A DNA stretch of 64,000 nucleotides. Origin: Lachnospiraceae bacterium (GTDB taxonomy: Bacteria > Bacillota > Clostridia > Lachnospirales > Lachnospiraceae). This document shows, in pieces, positions 12,801 through 18,559 of this stretch; the first letter of the stretch is position 1, and the number at the start of each line of letters is the position of its first letter. The notes under the pieces are model-generated. The model saw only the letters and a list, made by a program, of their open reading frames with translations, was not told where the DNA came from and did no database searches. The position numbers and the translations under genes were made by a program. Location of the stretch: NCBI GenBank assembly GCA_910575255.1, contig CAJTEM010000004.1:62001-126000 (forward strand), given 5' to 3'.

Positions 12801-13443
12801 CCGGGTACGGATGAAAAATGATAAAACCAAAGTAAGGATAAGGAAGGTTGATGCGGAGACAAAGGAGCCGTTATCCGGTGCGTTTTTACAGATCTGTGAT
12901 GAAAGGGGGAAGGTATGGGAGCAATGGATTTCCGATGGCGGGAGCCATGAGATCATCGGAAGGCTGAAGGCAGGAGAGCATTATTATCTGCGGGAGAAAC
13001 GTTCGCCCGACGGTTATCAGCTATCGGAGGATCTGGAGTTTTGGATGCCCGAAGGGAATGAATGGCTGGATGTGACTTTGAAAAACAGAAAGGAGGAGAA
13101 GCCAGAAAAGCCGGTAAAACCGGAAAGGCCGGGAGGCCCCAAAGCTCCGCACATTCCGCCCCAAACGGAAAATCGGAAGGAACCAGGAAGAATCAGCGCG
13201 GTCTATTCTCCTGAGGTTCCCGGGGCAGCCGGAAGGTTTTCTGAGATTTTGCCGGGAAGGGTTCCCCTGCTGGCAGCAGCCGGTGAAGGAAGCGGTGGTA
13301 GAGTCTGCTGGTTCCTGCTCCTGTTGTCGTTTTTCGGAATGATTTTTACTTTTTCTGCAATTCGAATGACAAAACACAGAAGATTCGTTATAATAAACAG
13401 GATTCGAAAAGAAAGAAGAAAAAAACAGAGAAAGAAAAAGTGA
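838..13443 (+). CDS. Giant SpaA/Cna-B repeat surface protein (4201 aa)
   Basis: A signal peptide (residues 1-30) leads into an N-terminal domain that resembles the thioester (TQxA) domain of pilus-tip adhesins: a YC at residues 102-103 is followed by a TTAVW motif near 120-124, with Thr where the family normally has Gln. After this come about twelve SpaA/prealbumin-like Cna-B modules, recognised by recurring G-A-x-F/L-x-L-Y starts and Y-x-L-x-E-x-x-x-P-x-G-Y ends; the last three are short and nearly regular. Residues about 670-785 are a charged Lys/Glu low-complexity stretch with ATxSNA repeats. The C-terminus is Pro-rich, then one membrane helix and a strongly basic tail; I see no LPxTG motif, so sortase anchoring is doubtful. 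The start at 838 follows a GAAGGAGGGG ribosome site. It is likely a cell-surface adhesin; ligand unknown. Confidence 0.9.
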   Translation: MRQRFAGVMAGLIILMAFLPYLPPAGRAYGAVSFGGGELSYPEELVALWDRLASMEGVDLERTDFIGHMTKTYPNPGIVIYKQQTSVSPGKRWKDYEYRNMYCISHSRELAENPNTTMETTAVWYIKKEPYTLENLPEFIKSNTTDEERVRLNFLIMAYAANYEAYQGTVNSDPVVKTADYYLCQSLCTLSEEASFTGDHQHDWEMYRRHATQVANRYHPSGLGSTQVYEDMMGKMETVFRLVWNTARLASACTESSDGGYLFHPIAAQNADGMYYACYPLTAETREILSAATILTYGDWSYEMTESSLNFKSPTGQIPEGGAIAEIDLRNANGIIPQNVGKESVRELHMPVKLGGNWSLTFAQGNLISHLKDGLRIVVGSPVTGENPLPGPSGFSSVARYRHQEQWQADYRVNLRKLDAETGKPLENAWFDILEAFDDGQLSGTVLEDDNWDNDAGSQFLRWEGWDSPYGSGSPDPCPRDQEVTGADGWLREASSPGAGELLPSDSRAHQDIRYYSYTKGYCGGHPEPEDEEDEEAWEEYERQIEICEALVAAGGFYHSLSGKAREMLKEDRDRHYQEFVSLTYDYSARELAARSGYICHNQAQVHEPFENIFDGIHRDTVPIETVCVHSSQYYALGNQREWESGAGEGIAEDRKPSARQGTLAQEQEGFATKSNAGKVSQMGEEGSWPATKSNAGRADGKEEASHLATEGDARKEKEEGEEEEVLSLAAGSNARREKEKEEEVLNPATESNARRGKRKEEEILSLATESNAGKEKRKEGSDAGKNRKTEIFPGEEVNPEEIWILDEDAGPEEPWEEKQIFPGMIRKAEEVAAILNGEFPKHATPSDRPVFRTNTAVPAGKESGKTSASKTSVRASVGFMTSQVSKIPLADQNYSGRSGADWSFEVCDHRTEGEIHINKRDLLLKQGENEDYDSYGDTQGDGTLEGAVYGLFAATDLIHPDGVTGVVFEKDNLVAVAATDKNGDASFLAITQAPGSVYDYNQGRITETGFAGPENLYRQNQHRYTSNPDSQNGERWYYPLTDNQSVNGNCWVGRPLFLGSYYVQELTRSEGYELSVYGIEAEVSNRSSWLAGGNTGAKGNVRIRKVSGERRLMEDTGQEETITEIELLAEGTEFGVELLIKNIEESLQPEFYRTEKGKKEVYREWKEAETGCETVTAVPGTLVLIDGRHIEAKAGDSIRLPNGECVTAANDKSVAVTPEKRILTGERGAITTLDTQYIPDLTGIHGEDAKAFSDSCNPALEAIGLEDPGKGAPYFRIALGEDPGLWIQRLYEFLAAEDCPAFNAARLEAVTEEKGEFYGILRYSFLEEGLALPVVYSASDQAFYIRHSLDDEDDTKGYLYQKILLSELSDADYERGNRRYRWIRVPNVRPEKKAVEFYEDLDDIDFVSDKQFKTFWAYGEGEPLRTGDGSIYRKEYTYYAEHSGYQTVEKIAYEPLKAEYDPDAGNWRIFVSEAQLPEAGSLFVAIRYQNRFAGENMGLTVEAVPSRNLTGTYIKAVDLVYPGQHRIYEDAGTRQKPAEVLERAILQRIRVRKDIEESSYQNTNSYGEVHEDWFTRLMGGFGKGGEAEACAKGLDNFRFKCYLKSNLTRLYRAEDGSVIWQDRQGRELEDKDLKQEKQVFPELVRKIYTKVRHQTDPLFQDSRDAVTANETLYGDTDGKINENPNPGYTAILETTEQSVGEAVSRSEKSYNYEKFFHAMNVANVDKWDDAAPGYTSWQPIGNASNRSREALMNARVSDSVRQFALDWYLEDELAKLVAPAGKNTGEKQALEGEVSYPDEILDRALWTAIQKAENYLKPFFAYDLDEIYAIDWEEAAGGGTDGDASTLSADVLWEGREGETDPGSAAAGGYCGTSAYLPYGTYVVVEQEPRYAGSEYEKNLEDFRNKHYQTDQPREVSLPSVYADAGGTQTMAERKSNDYCYDISLAKPEMERRYRIRFCQEDQVIQAHNHHGDFEIFPYGMDIGQITNQVPTAPGKGDYFSLSQDEYRPGKNYYNPSDHRTSEPVIYYLSEGQSGQKGIADNYRYSSVSEHQKTATAMHGVQTAQDKEYAPMLVPWGLTAPGGSGNRYRKAGRKEESDKEGGYQGFASVKFHNRFFGARLRLEKLDSETHENILHDGAVFAVYAAKREDTKDGSGQVCFYERDTTISGSRGFLEAMGATDIRPMVRGQSFFERLFGKKPGPGNRYTGVVLAGTPVCEEAERIVLREEEGIQTGEFASYSTTADIKMRAEETDGELAWQLQTIGYLETPQPLGAGVYVICEEKAPAGYVRSAPIALEVYSDKITYYKKGKRDKRVVAAVYEKDCRELTKEGTASWDTLTTARVNVENDPIRLTVEKRKEAGADPAAPIGDKTVTYKVSGRIDGKLADIGNHPDYSYAYENGHYLGYGWRKGTLEYLTARKQAGEQVEIAYEGGVFAGYGYVTRKLETAQDENAYVAGATMTLFDALLLKPSGDTEDHAFEGLVTERNAANNVTRMYVKKGYAGEKTSFVKDLHQNQWMAAKTQRPDTDILYYDLDSLDVISTENVDGRRITYGYDRDYKKVPVAMTESDKANFNRTDTEHSLFAFRGGIAFLEFAGGDFTKLSYSAVNKVLTVGEGTKVYHLNREGNRDCLVDPYTGMAYVPSMEEEGEVMVWAVRIHRDEYGNRIARDKITTSRLATVGENQDSCLEQEILDVVNHSGHEIPEDCRPSYYHTESGSVSGTWKPEDKEESHRETTVITNKQGQNLNGEVLTDDNNGSFSGTLNPVYDDWGLPQYYQRSEESYDKGTELYDRNGDFVRYQDSDNLERYNNNAYRINCYRQLHDGKEQEEKQNQKKLYHRQGEGYILENTWLSSDKTPNDPFHTEETEGQPDILKRVPAGHYILEELKSPAGYVTALPVGVTVHESSDMQNTEMVDKTIKIEISKVDAPLSRQKQVWEIGADGKRKDKGAGTERTGGYTYGLVPGAELTLYAARKIYSAEEPGGYYLEKISEEPFVFESTNSRTGKREWNTARWVTGTEPVYAEGIPAGYYLLEETSPPEGFIAAEPINIVIRETAQVQIFTVYNDHTKTEIEKYTGQGKERRLLPGAGFALYEASTDANGEVIFSDSRPEYDPERVVDQWVSSDREACQSFIPAFEAMYQDYGAKEGASVRWREGKTEHTARCVSLEVMDASAQGGHEMLHPPVATMILETETGEKIRVVAYGEDSFEYQFDYCALPMVNSHACAYTSLDGVRRFDYLPAGRAYVLVETEAPKGYAKAAEKVIRVGNTEDIYRYTVENTEGRLYISKVAEEGTRELAGAKMRLYRAGDDGEFIAEENYLQEEWITGEDGHYTDEDFVNGRILKGYDTGDLRPHEVRRLADGRYWLSEVKSPDYYTTFLPVAIDYRQEGENRIVRVSNRLASGSLEVEKTDSGGKILEGAVFELAAYHRQDMRNPVLCQRLNCIKGKLRAEGLCIGDIGEDGRVEPYLYKLREIVPPKGYAATTRIFTWEFSANQNGDSFRPGEEAKKNLRIVNEPTRISLGKADFDQLGVPQSRWFLAGAELAVYELTGRNEKDELLYDADNPQKQWVTDGTEYELEGLAGGQSYLLKELSAPKGYELMEPVIFTLSGDGRRISDISNHCHTITVHTGDSDEEGTVFDKEHPDKDRIQAVTVKGRYPIRVEYELWSAQNQMIASWTGSRDGHTLCRRDFPEAEGVCMLRERVCYNNGSSFVSSQRTERLSFDADGLCRIPGREARKAEWILSDSSGRELDSFLVSEVRQEKTIPNLELSGDSEIFQNGRSYLLTEETLYSDGSRQKSGRMQFVLNENGAVFGIVAADLKTKVCLSKTEITGNRELPGCHMRLKDQYGEKLISWVSGEEPYRLEGFLMPGGIYYLEETYPREGYAYAEEIRFTVSLDGSTDTVVMKDCPTHVFISKTDITGEEELSGNRLRIKTMDGQEVVSWVSGEKPYEITGLLKAGETYILEELSPRDGFALAEEISFRVSRDGKTDRVRMKNDKTKVRIRKVDAETKEPLSGAFLQICDERGKVWEQWISDGGSHEIIGRLKAGEHYYLREKRSPDGYQLSEDLEFWMPEGNEWLDVTLKNRKEEKPEKPVKPERPGGPKAPHIPPQTENRKEPGRISAVYSPEVPGAAGRFSEILPGRVPLLAAAGEGSGGRVCWFLLLLSFFGMIFTFSAIRMTKHRRFVIINRIRKERRKKQRKKK
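2851..3195 (+). repeat. Degenerate ATxSNA coding repeat in the giant surface protein
   Basis: Six imperfect units of roughly 18-21 codons each begin with a variant of A-T-(K/E)-S-N-A and continue with Lys/Glu-rich sequence. At DNA level the recurring piece is close to GGCAACGGAAAGCAATGC. The region is probably an extended, highly charged stalk. Confidence 0.75.
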
Positions 13444-13444
13444 C

Positions 13445-16171
13445 ATGAAGAGAGCAGTAATCGGGATATTGGCCCATGTAGACGCCGGCAAGACCACATT
13501 GTCAGAGAGGATTTTGTACCTCACCGGCAGGATTCGGAAGATGGGCAGGGTAGATACCAGGGACACTCATCTGGATACGTATGAGCTGGAACGTTCCAGG
13601 GGAATTACCATTTTCTCCAAGCAGGCAGTATTTCCCCTGGGAGACTGGTCAGTGACGCTGCTGGATACGCCAGGCCATGTGGATTTTTCGGCAGAGATGG
13701 AGCGGACCTTACAGGTATTGGATTATGCGATTTTATTGATCAGCGGAGCGGACGGTATACAGGGCCATACAGAGACCCTGTGGCGTCTTTTGAAGCGATA
13801 TGAGATTCCCTGTTTTCTGTTTATTAATAAGATGGATCAGGTAGGGACGGACGCACAGGCATTGATAAAAGAGATTCAGAAAAGGCTGGACGAAAATTGC
13901 GTGGATTTTGGACAGAAGAAGGAAGAATTGTGGGAAAGTCTTGCCACATGTGAGGAAAAGCTTCTGGAGGAATATCTGGAGCAGGGGAAAATCGACGACG
14001 ACAACATTTGCCTGCGGATTGCGGAAAGAAAAGTATTCCCCTGCTGGTTCGGTTCCGCACTCAAAGGGGAAGGAGTAGAGGAGCTTTTGTCAGGAATTGC
14101 CCGGCTGATGTGCTGTCCCGGGTTCCCGGAAAAACCGGGGATGAAAGTATTTAAGATTTCAAGGGATGAGCAGGGGAACCGTCTGACACATATGAAACTT
14201 ACCGGAGGAAGGCTGCAGGTAAAAGACTCTCTGCCGGGAGAGAGCGCCGAGAAGATCAATCAGATCCGGATCTATTCCGGAGCCAGGTATGAGACCGTGA
14301 AGGAGGCAGAGGCCGGGATGGTATGTGCAGTTACCGGCCCGATGGCGACTTATCCGGGACAGGGCCTGGGAATTGCCCGGGAGTCAGGGCTTCCGGTTCT
14401 GGAGCCGGTTTTAAGCTACCGGATTCTGCCGCCGGAGGACTGCGATATCCATGGCCTTCTTCGGAACCTGAGACAGTTAGAGGAGGAGGAACCCCAACTG
14501 CATATGGTATGGAGAGAGGAGCTCCAGGAGATCCACGTACAGGTTATGGGTGAGGTACAGATTGATATTCTGAAAAGCCAGATTCGGGAACGGTTTGGGG
14601 TCGATGTGGAATTTGGTGTCGGGAATATTGTATATAAGGAGACCATTTTAAGAACAGCGGAGGGGGTAGGGCATTTTGAGCCGCTGCGCCATTATGCGGA
14701 GGTACATTTGTTGCTGGAACCGGCGGAACCAGGCAGCGGGCTGCAGTTTGAGACCAGCTGCAGCGAGGATATCCTCGACCGGAACTGGCAGCGCCTGATC
14801 CTGTCTCATCTGGAGGAAAAGCTTCACCGGGGAGTGCAGATCGGAGCAGAGATTACCGATATGCGGATCACTCTGGTATCCGGAAGAGCCCATCAAAAGC
14901 ATACGGAGGGAGGAGATTTCCGTCAGGCAACTTATCGTGCCGTGCGTCAGGGACTGCGGGAGGCGGGCTGCCGGCTGCTGGAGCCCTATTATCAGTTCCG
15001 TCTGGAGGTTCCGGCAGAGAACGTGGGCCGGGCTATGTCTGACCTGGAACGGCGGTATGGGAGTCTCGAACCTTTGCAGATGGAGGGGGAGGCGGCAGTT
15101 TTGACAGGAAGTGCGCCGGTTGTCTGTCTGCAGGACTATCAGCAGGAGGTCATCGGATATACAAGGGGGAGAGGAAGGTTTTCCTGTGTTTTAAAAGGGT
15201 ATGGTCCCTGCCACAATGAGGATGAGGTCGTTGCCGCGGCCGGATACGATCCGGAGGCAGATCTGGAGAACCCTACAGGTTCCGTGTTCTGCTCTCATGG
15301 AGCCGGTTTTGTGGTGCCGTGGGATCGGGTGAAGGAATATATGCATGTAGAAGGAATCGGCAGAGGCCAGGAGTCTGATGAAACCGATGCCACAGCAGAA
15401 GAAGCAGCAGGCAGAACGAAGAATCGCTCCGGGAGCCAGCCAGGCTCCGTTTGGGGAGGGTCTGCTCAGGGCAGTCAGGGACAGCCCTTTGGCGAGGCGG
15501 ACAAGGAACTGGAGGAGATTTTTATCCGTACCTATGGGATTCCTAAAAAGAGGCAGGCCTTTGCCGACGGACCGCGGCAGGTGCGATACGAGGCTAAGGG
15601 AAAGCCGGAATCCAGAGACAGAGGATTGGCCTTTCCTGATAAAAAACAGGAGCCAAAGGAAGAATATCTTCTGGTTGACGGGTACAATATCATCTATGCG
15701 TGGGAGGAGCTGCGGGAACTGGCCGGGGAGACGATAGACGGGGCGCGGCATCAGCTGATGGATATCTTATGCAATTACCAGGCATTTCGGCAATGTATTC
15801 TGATTGTGGTGTTTGATGCCTACAAGGTAGCGGGAAACACCGGCCATACCATGAATTATCATAATATTCATGTGGTTTATACAAAGGAAGCGGAGACAGC
15901 GGACCAGTATATAGAAAAGTTCGCCTGCCAGATGGGGAAAAATGCCCAGGTGACGGTGGCTACCTCCGATGGTTTGGAGCAGCTGATTATCCGGGGAGCC
16001 GGCTGTTTGCTGATGTCGGCAAAGGACCTGAAGGAGGATGTGGAGCGCACAGAGCGGCTGATCCGCGAGCAGCAAAAGCTTTTGCCCCGCGGAGGGAAGA
16101 TTCCCTTCTTCCAGAATGCGGATGACGAACTGACAAAACAGCTCGAAGAGATCCGCAGGCAGGAGCCATGA
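13445..16171 (+). CDS. TetM/EF-G-like GTPase fused to YacP/Rae1-type NYN nuclease domain (908 aa)
   Basis: The N-terminal ~650 residues are a translational GTPase of the ribosomal-protection (TetM/TetO) type: P-loop AHVDAGKT at 10-17, RGITI switch, DTPGH at 74-78, NKMD at 128-131, and EF-G-like domains including the TetM-style C-terminal region. A hydrophilic Gly/Ser/Lys linker (about 640-740) joins it to a NYN/PIN-fold domain with LLVDGYN, VVFDAYK, ETADQYIEK and VATSD blocks. Acidic residues D745, D791, D820 and D842 sit where this fold binds metal. In Bacillus the stand-alone relative YacP/Rae1 is a ribosome-associated mRNA endonuclease. The ATG lies one base after the stop of the giant surface protein and has only a weak ribosome site. 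Ribosome binding is expected from the family; tetracycline resistance is not established, because this clade is usually chromosomal. Confidence 0.88.
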   Translation: MKRAVIGILAHVDAGKTTLSERILYLTGRIRKMGRVDTRDTHLDTYELERSRGITIFSKQAVFPLGDWSVTLLDTPGHVDFSAEMERTLQVLDYAILLISGADGIQGHTETLWRLLKRYEIPCFLFINKMDQVGTDAQALIKEIQKRLDENCVDFGQKKEELWESLATCEEKLLEEYLEQGKIDDDNICLRIAERKVFPCWFGSALKGEGVEELLSGIARLMCCPGFPEKPGMKVFKISRDEQGNRLTHMKLTGGRLQVKDSLPGESAEKINQIRIYSGARYETVKEAEAGMVCAVTGPMATYPGQGLGIARESGLPVLEPVLSYRILPPEDCDIHGLLRNLRQLEEEEPQLHMVWREELQEIHVQVMGEVQIDILKSQIRERFGVDVEFGVGNIVYKETILRTAEGVGHFEPLRHYAEVHLLLEPAEPGSGLQFETSCSEDILDRNWQRLILSHLEEKLHRGVQIGAEITDMRITLVSGRAHQKHTEGGDFRQATYRAVRQGLREAGCRLLEPYYQFRLEVPAENVGRAMSDLERRYGSLEPLQMEGEAAVLTGSAPVVCLQDYQQEVIGYTRGRGRFSCVLKGYGPCHNEDEVVAAAGYDPEADLENPTGSVFCSHGAGFVVPWDRVKEYMHVEGIGRGQESDETDATAEEAAGRTKNRSGSQPGSVWGGSAQGSQGQPFGEADKELEEIFIRTYGIPKKRQAFADGPRQVRYEAKGKPESRDRGLAFPDKKQEPKEEYLLVDGYNIIYAWEELRELAGETIDGARHQLMDILCNYQAFRQCILIVVFDAYKVAGNTGHTMNYHNIHVVYTKEAETADQYIEKFACQMGKNAQVTVATSDGLEQLIIRGAGCLLMSAKDLKEDVERTERLIREQQKLLPRGGKIPFFQNADDELTKQLEEIRRQEP

Positions 16172-16204
16172 AACAAGAGGCAGTCACTTTTCATGGGGTG
16201 GGGT

Positions 16205-16476
16205 GAGGTTCCAGAAGGTACGCCTTGAAAAAAGAGAGGAGAGGCGCTTCAAAATGGTCTGCTGTTTTTTCCGGTTTCGGGATTAAGAATTCCTAAAACC
16301 CCTGATTTTTGCTAAGAACGAAACGAAAATCCCCGAACTCGCTTCGCTCAGACAGCGGGGATTTTCGTTTCAATGCAAAACTCAGGGATTTAAGGACTTC
16401 TAAATCCCTGCAAAGTCAAATACAGCAGACCATTTTAAAGCGCCTCTCCTCTCTTTTTCCAAGGCTGAGTATTCTC
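16205..16476 (+). repeat. Nested palindromic element, copy A
   Basis: The outer left arm (from 16225) and outer right arm (to about 16463) are complementary over about 40 bases. Inside them lie a conserved, imperfectly paired middle section and a 10-bp inner stem AAAATCCCCG/CGGGGATTTT. The stem closes on the 20-base loop AACTCGCTTCGCTCAGACAG. The left edge carries GAGGTTCCAGAAGGTACGCC and the right edge AAGGCTGAGTATTCTC. No coding content. Confidence 0.9.
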
Positions 16477-16486
16477 AAAGTTAAAC

Positions 16487-16657
16487 GAAATGACATTGGC
16501 CTGTGAACCAATGTCAGTAAGTTAAGAAATCGCGAAACACAGCAAGGGAAACTTCGCTCAAACAGCTGTATTTTTGTTTCTGAGGCAGATTCCTGCGAGC
16601 TAAGAGTTTCTGGTGCCCTTGTTTCAAGGCGTACTTCCTGGAACCTCACCCCACCCT
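16487..16657. repeat. Degraded loop-containing element F joined to copy A
   Basis: A short hairpin TGACATTGG/CCAATGTCA is followed by CAGTAAGTTAAG. Next comes a half-element with a decayed loop (CTTCGCTCAAACAG) and the right arm of the class seen at 39491-39684 (shared CAGATTCCTGCGAGCTAAGA). It ends in CGTACTTCCTGGAACCTCAC, the inverted copy of the left end of copy A. Copy A and F together are thus bounded by inverted ends. Confidence 0.75.
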
Positions 16658-16708
16658 GTAAAAAGTAACAGAGATAAGGCATTATCACAGAAACTTCTAT
16701 TCTGAATC

Positions 16709-16737
16709 TTGCAAAAGTGTTTAAAATAAAGTACAAT
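16709..16737 (+). promoter_or_regulatory. SigA-type promoter for gpmI
   Basis: TTGCAA (16709-16714), a 17-bp spacer and TACAAT (16732-16737). A short GC hairpin GACCGG/CCGGTC lies in the leader at about 16764-16780, and AGGAG precedes the ATG at 16803. Confidence 0.75.
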
Positions 16738-16802
16738 GGACACGAAAACCGTGTACGGCAAAGGACCGGCTGAGCCGGTCGTTAAATAAAAGGAGATTTT
16801 AC

Positions 16803-18344
16803 ATGAGCAAGAAACCAGTAGTATTAATGATTCTCGATGGATACGGTCTCAATGACAATTGTGAGGCGAATGCGGTCTGTGAGGGAAAGACTCCGGTGAT
16901 GGATCAGCTGATGAGCCAGTGCCCGTTTGTGAAGGGACAGGCCAGCGGGCTGGCAGTGGGACTTCCGGACGGTCAGATGGGCAATTCTGAGGTGGGACAT
17001 CTGAATATGGGAGCCGGACGGATTGTATATCAGGAACTGACGCGCATTACCAAATCGATTCAGGATGGAGATTTCTTTGAGAACAAGGCGTTGAAGGCGG
17101 CTGTGGAGAACTGCAAAAAGAATGATTCGGCCCTGCATCTGTATGGCCTGGTATCTGATGGCGGAGTACACAGCCACAATACTCATATCTACGGTCTTTT
17201 GGAGCTGGCAAAGAAAAACGGGCTTGACAAGGTTTATGTGCATTGCTTCCTGGATGGAAGAGATACGCCGCCGACCTCTGGCCGTGACTATGTGGCAGCG
17301 CTGGAAGAGAAGATGAAGGAGCTTGGCGTCGGCAAGGTGGCATCGGTGGCCGGACGTTATTATGCCATGGATCGGGATAAGAACTGGGATCGGGTGAAGA
17401 TAGCCTATGATGCCCTGACAAGGAGTGAAGGTCCGAAGAGTGAGAGCGCGACTGCTGCCATCCAGGCATCCTATGAGGAAGGGAAGACTGACGAATTCAT
17501 GATCCCCACTGTGATTATGGAAAACGGGGCTCCGGTGGCGGCGATTCACGAGAAGGATTCGATTATTTTTTATAATTTCCGTCCGGATCGTGCCAGAGAG
17601 ATTACACATGCATTCTGTGATGATATATTTGATGGGTTTGACCGGGGAGACCGTGTTAAGACCACCTATGTATGTTTTACCGATTACGACGAGACAATCG
17701 GCAATAAGCTGGTTGCCTTCGAGAAGGAGAGCATCACCAATACTTTTGGAGAATTCCTGGCAGCTCACGGGATGAAGCAGGCAAGGATCGCAGAGACGGA
17801 GAAATATGCCCATGTGACATTTTTCTTTAACGGAGGCATAGAGGAACCCAATGAGGGGGAGGATCGCTTCCTGATTCCTTCTCCCAAGGAGGTTGCGACG
17901 TATGATCTGAAGCCGGAGATGAGTGCGCCGGCAGTGTGCGACAAGCTGGTGGAGGTGATTCGTTCCCAGGCCTATGACGTGGTTATCATCAATTTTGCCA
18001 ACCCTGATATGGTGGGACATACCGGCGTGGAGGCGGCGGCGATCCAGGCGGTGGAAGCTGTCGATCACTGCGTAGGCAGGGTAGTAGATGCCATCAAAGA
18101 AGTGGATGGCGTGATGTTTATCTGCGCGGATCATGGAAACGCAGAGCAGCTGATCGATTATGCGACCGGAGAACCCTTTACGGCGCATACGACCAATCCG
18201 GTACCGTTTATTCTGGTGAATGCGGATCCGGCTTACAAGCTCAGAGAAGGCGGCTGTCTGGCAGACATTGCCCCGACATTGATCGAGCTGATGGGACTTG
18301 AAAAGCCTGAGGAGATGACAGGAAGGTCTCTGCTGGTGAGATGA
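16803..18344 (+). CDS. gpmI: 2,3-bisphosphoglycerate-independent phosphoglycerate mutase
   Basis: Interconverts 3- and 2-phosphoglycerate in glycolysis and gluconeogenesis, in the cytoplasm, with two metal ions. The 513 residues match the usual length of the family. Visible signatures are the N-terminal VVLMILDGYG metal site, the catalytic serine S62 in GQMGNSEVGH, RAREITHAF of the substrate-binding domain, and CADHGNAEQL near the C-terminus. It has its own promoter and a perfect ribosome site, and is separated from the upstream gene by the palindromic elements. It ends facing a minus-strand operon, with a hairpin between. Identification is secure. Confidence 0.97.
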   Translation: MSKKPVVLMILDGYGLNDNCEANAVCEGKTPVMDQLMSQCPFVKGQASGLAVGLPDGQMGNSEVGHLNMGAGRIVYQELTRITKSIQDGDFFENKALKAAVENCKKNDSALHLYGLVSDGGVHSHNTHIYGLLELAKKNGLDKVYVHCFLDGRDTPPTSGRDYVAALEEKMKELGVGKVASVAGRYYAMDRDKNWDRVKIAYDALTRSEGPKSESATAAIQASYEEGKTDEFMIPTVIMENGAPVAAIHEKDSIIFYNFRPDRAREITHAFCDDIFDGFDRGDRVKTTYVCFTDYDETIGNKLVAFEKESITNTFGEFLAAHGMKQARIAETEKYAHVTFFFNGGIEEPNEGEDRFLIPSPKEVATYDLKPEMSAPAVCDKLVEVIRSQAYDVVIINFANPDMVGHTGVEAAAIQAVEAVDHCVGRVVDAIKEVDGVMFICADHGNAEQLIDYATGEPFTAHTTNPVPFILVNADPAYKLREGGCLADIAPTLIELMGLEKPEEMTGRSLLVR

Positions 18345-18463
18345 TTTTCCTGCCCGGTCTGATTTTTCCGGATTCCTGTGGCAATGAGCCGGATGCTGAT
18401 TTGCACGGGCATTTGGCGAATGCCGCTGCAGCGATGCAGGCCTGGCTTCCTTGCCTGCAGTGA
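18341..18463 (+). CDS. Possible 40-aa translationally coupled small ORF after gpmI
   Basis: An ATG overlaps the gpmI stop as ATGA and opens a 40-codon frame (begins MIFLPGLIFPDSCG, ends AWLPCLQ). No homology is recognised and no separate ribosome site is needed if coupled. It lies just ahead of the terminator hairpin. It may equally be chance. Confidence 0.22.
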   Translation: MIFLPGLIFPDSCGNEPDADLHGHLANAAAAMQAWLPCLQ

Positions 18464-18496
18464 GATTGTCGGCTGCAGGCAGCATGGGAACAGAAA

Positions 18497-18540
18497 GCCC
18501 GGACATACAGAAAGATTAATTTTCCTTTGTATGTCCGGGC
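18497..18540. terminator. Terminator hairpin between convergent genes
   Basis: A perfect 13-bp stem, GCCCGGACATACA paired with TGTATGTCCGGGC, with an 18-base loop, between the ends of gpmI and the minus-strand operon. T-runs are weak on both sides, so efficiency is uncertain. Confidence 0.6.
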
Positions 18541-18559
18541 CTGACGGGAAATACCTGTC

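Noticed and set aside
13445-16171. Annotating the TetM-like gene as an acquired tetracycline-resistance gene
   Set aside because: It is a NYN fusion with host-like composition and no mobile context; resistance cannot be claimed from sequence.
16824-18506. 560-codon minus-strand frame across gpmI
   Set aside because: It is a shadow of gpmI, which is clearly real by motif and ribosome site; the His/Arg-rich product matches no family.
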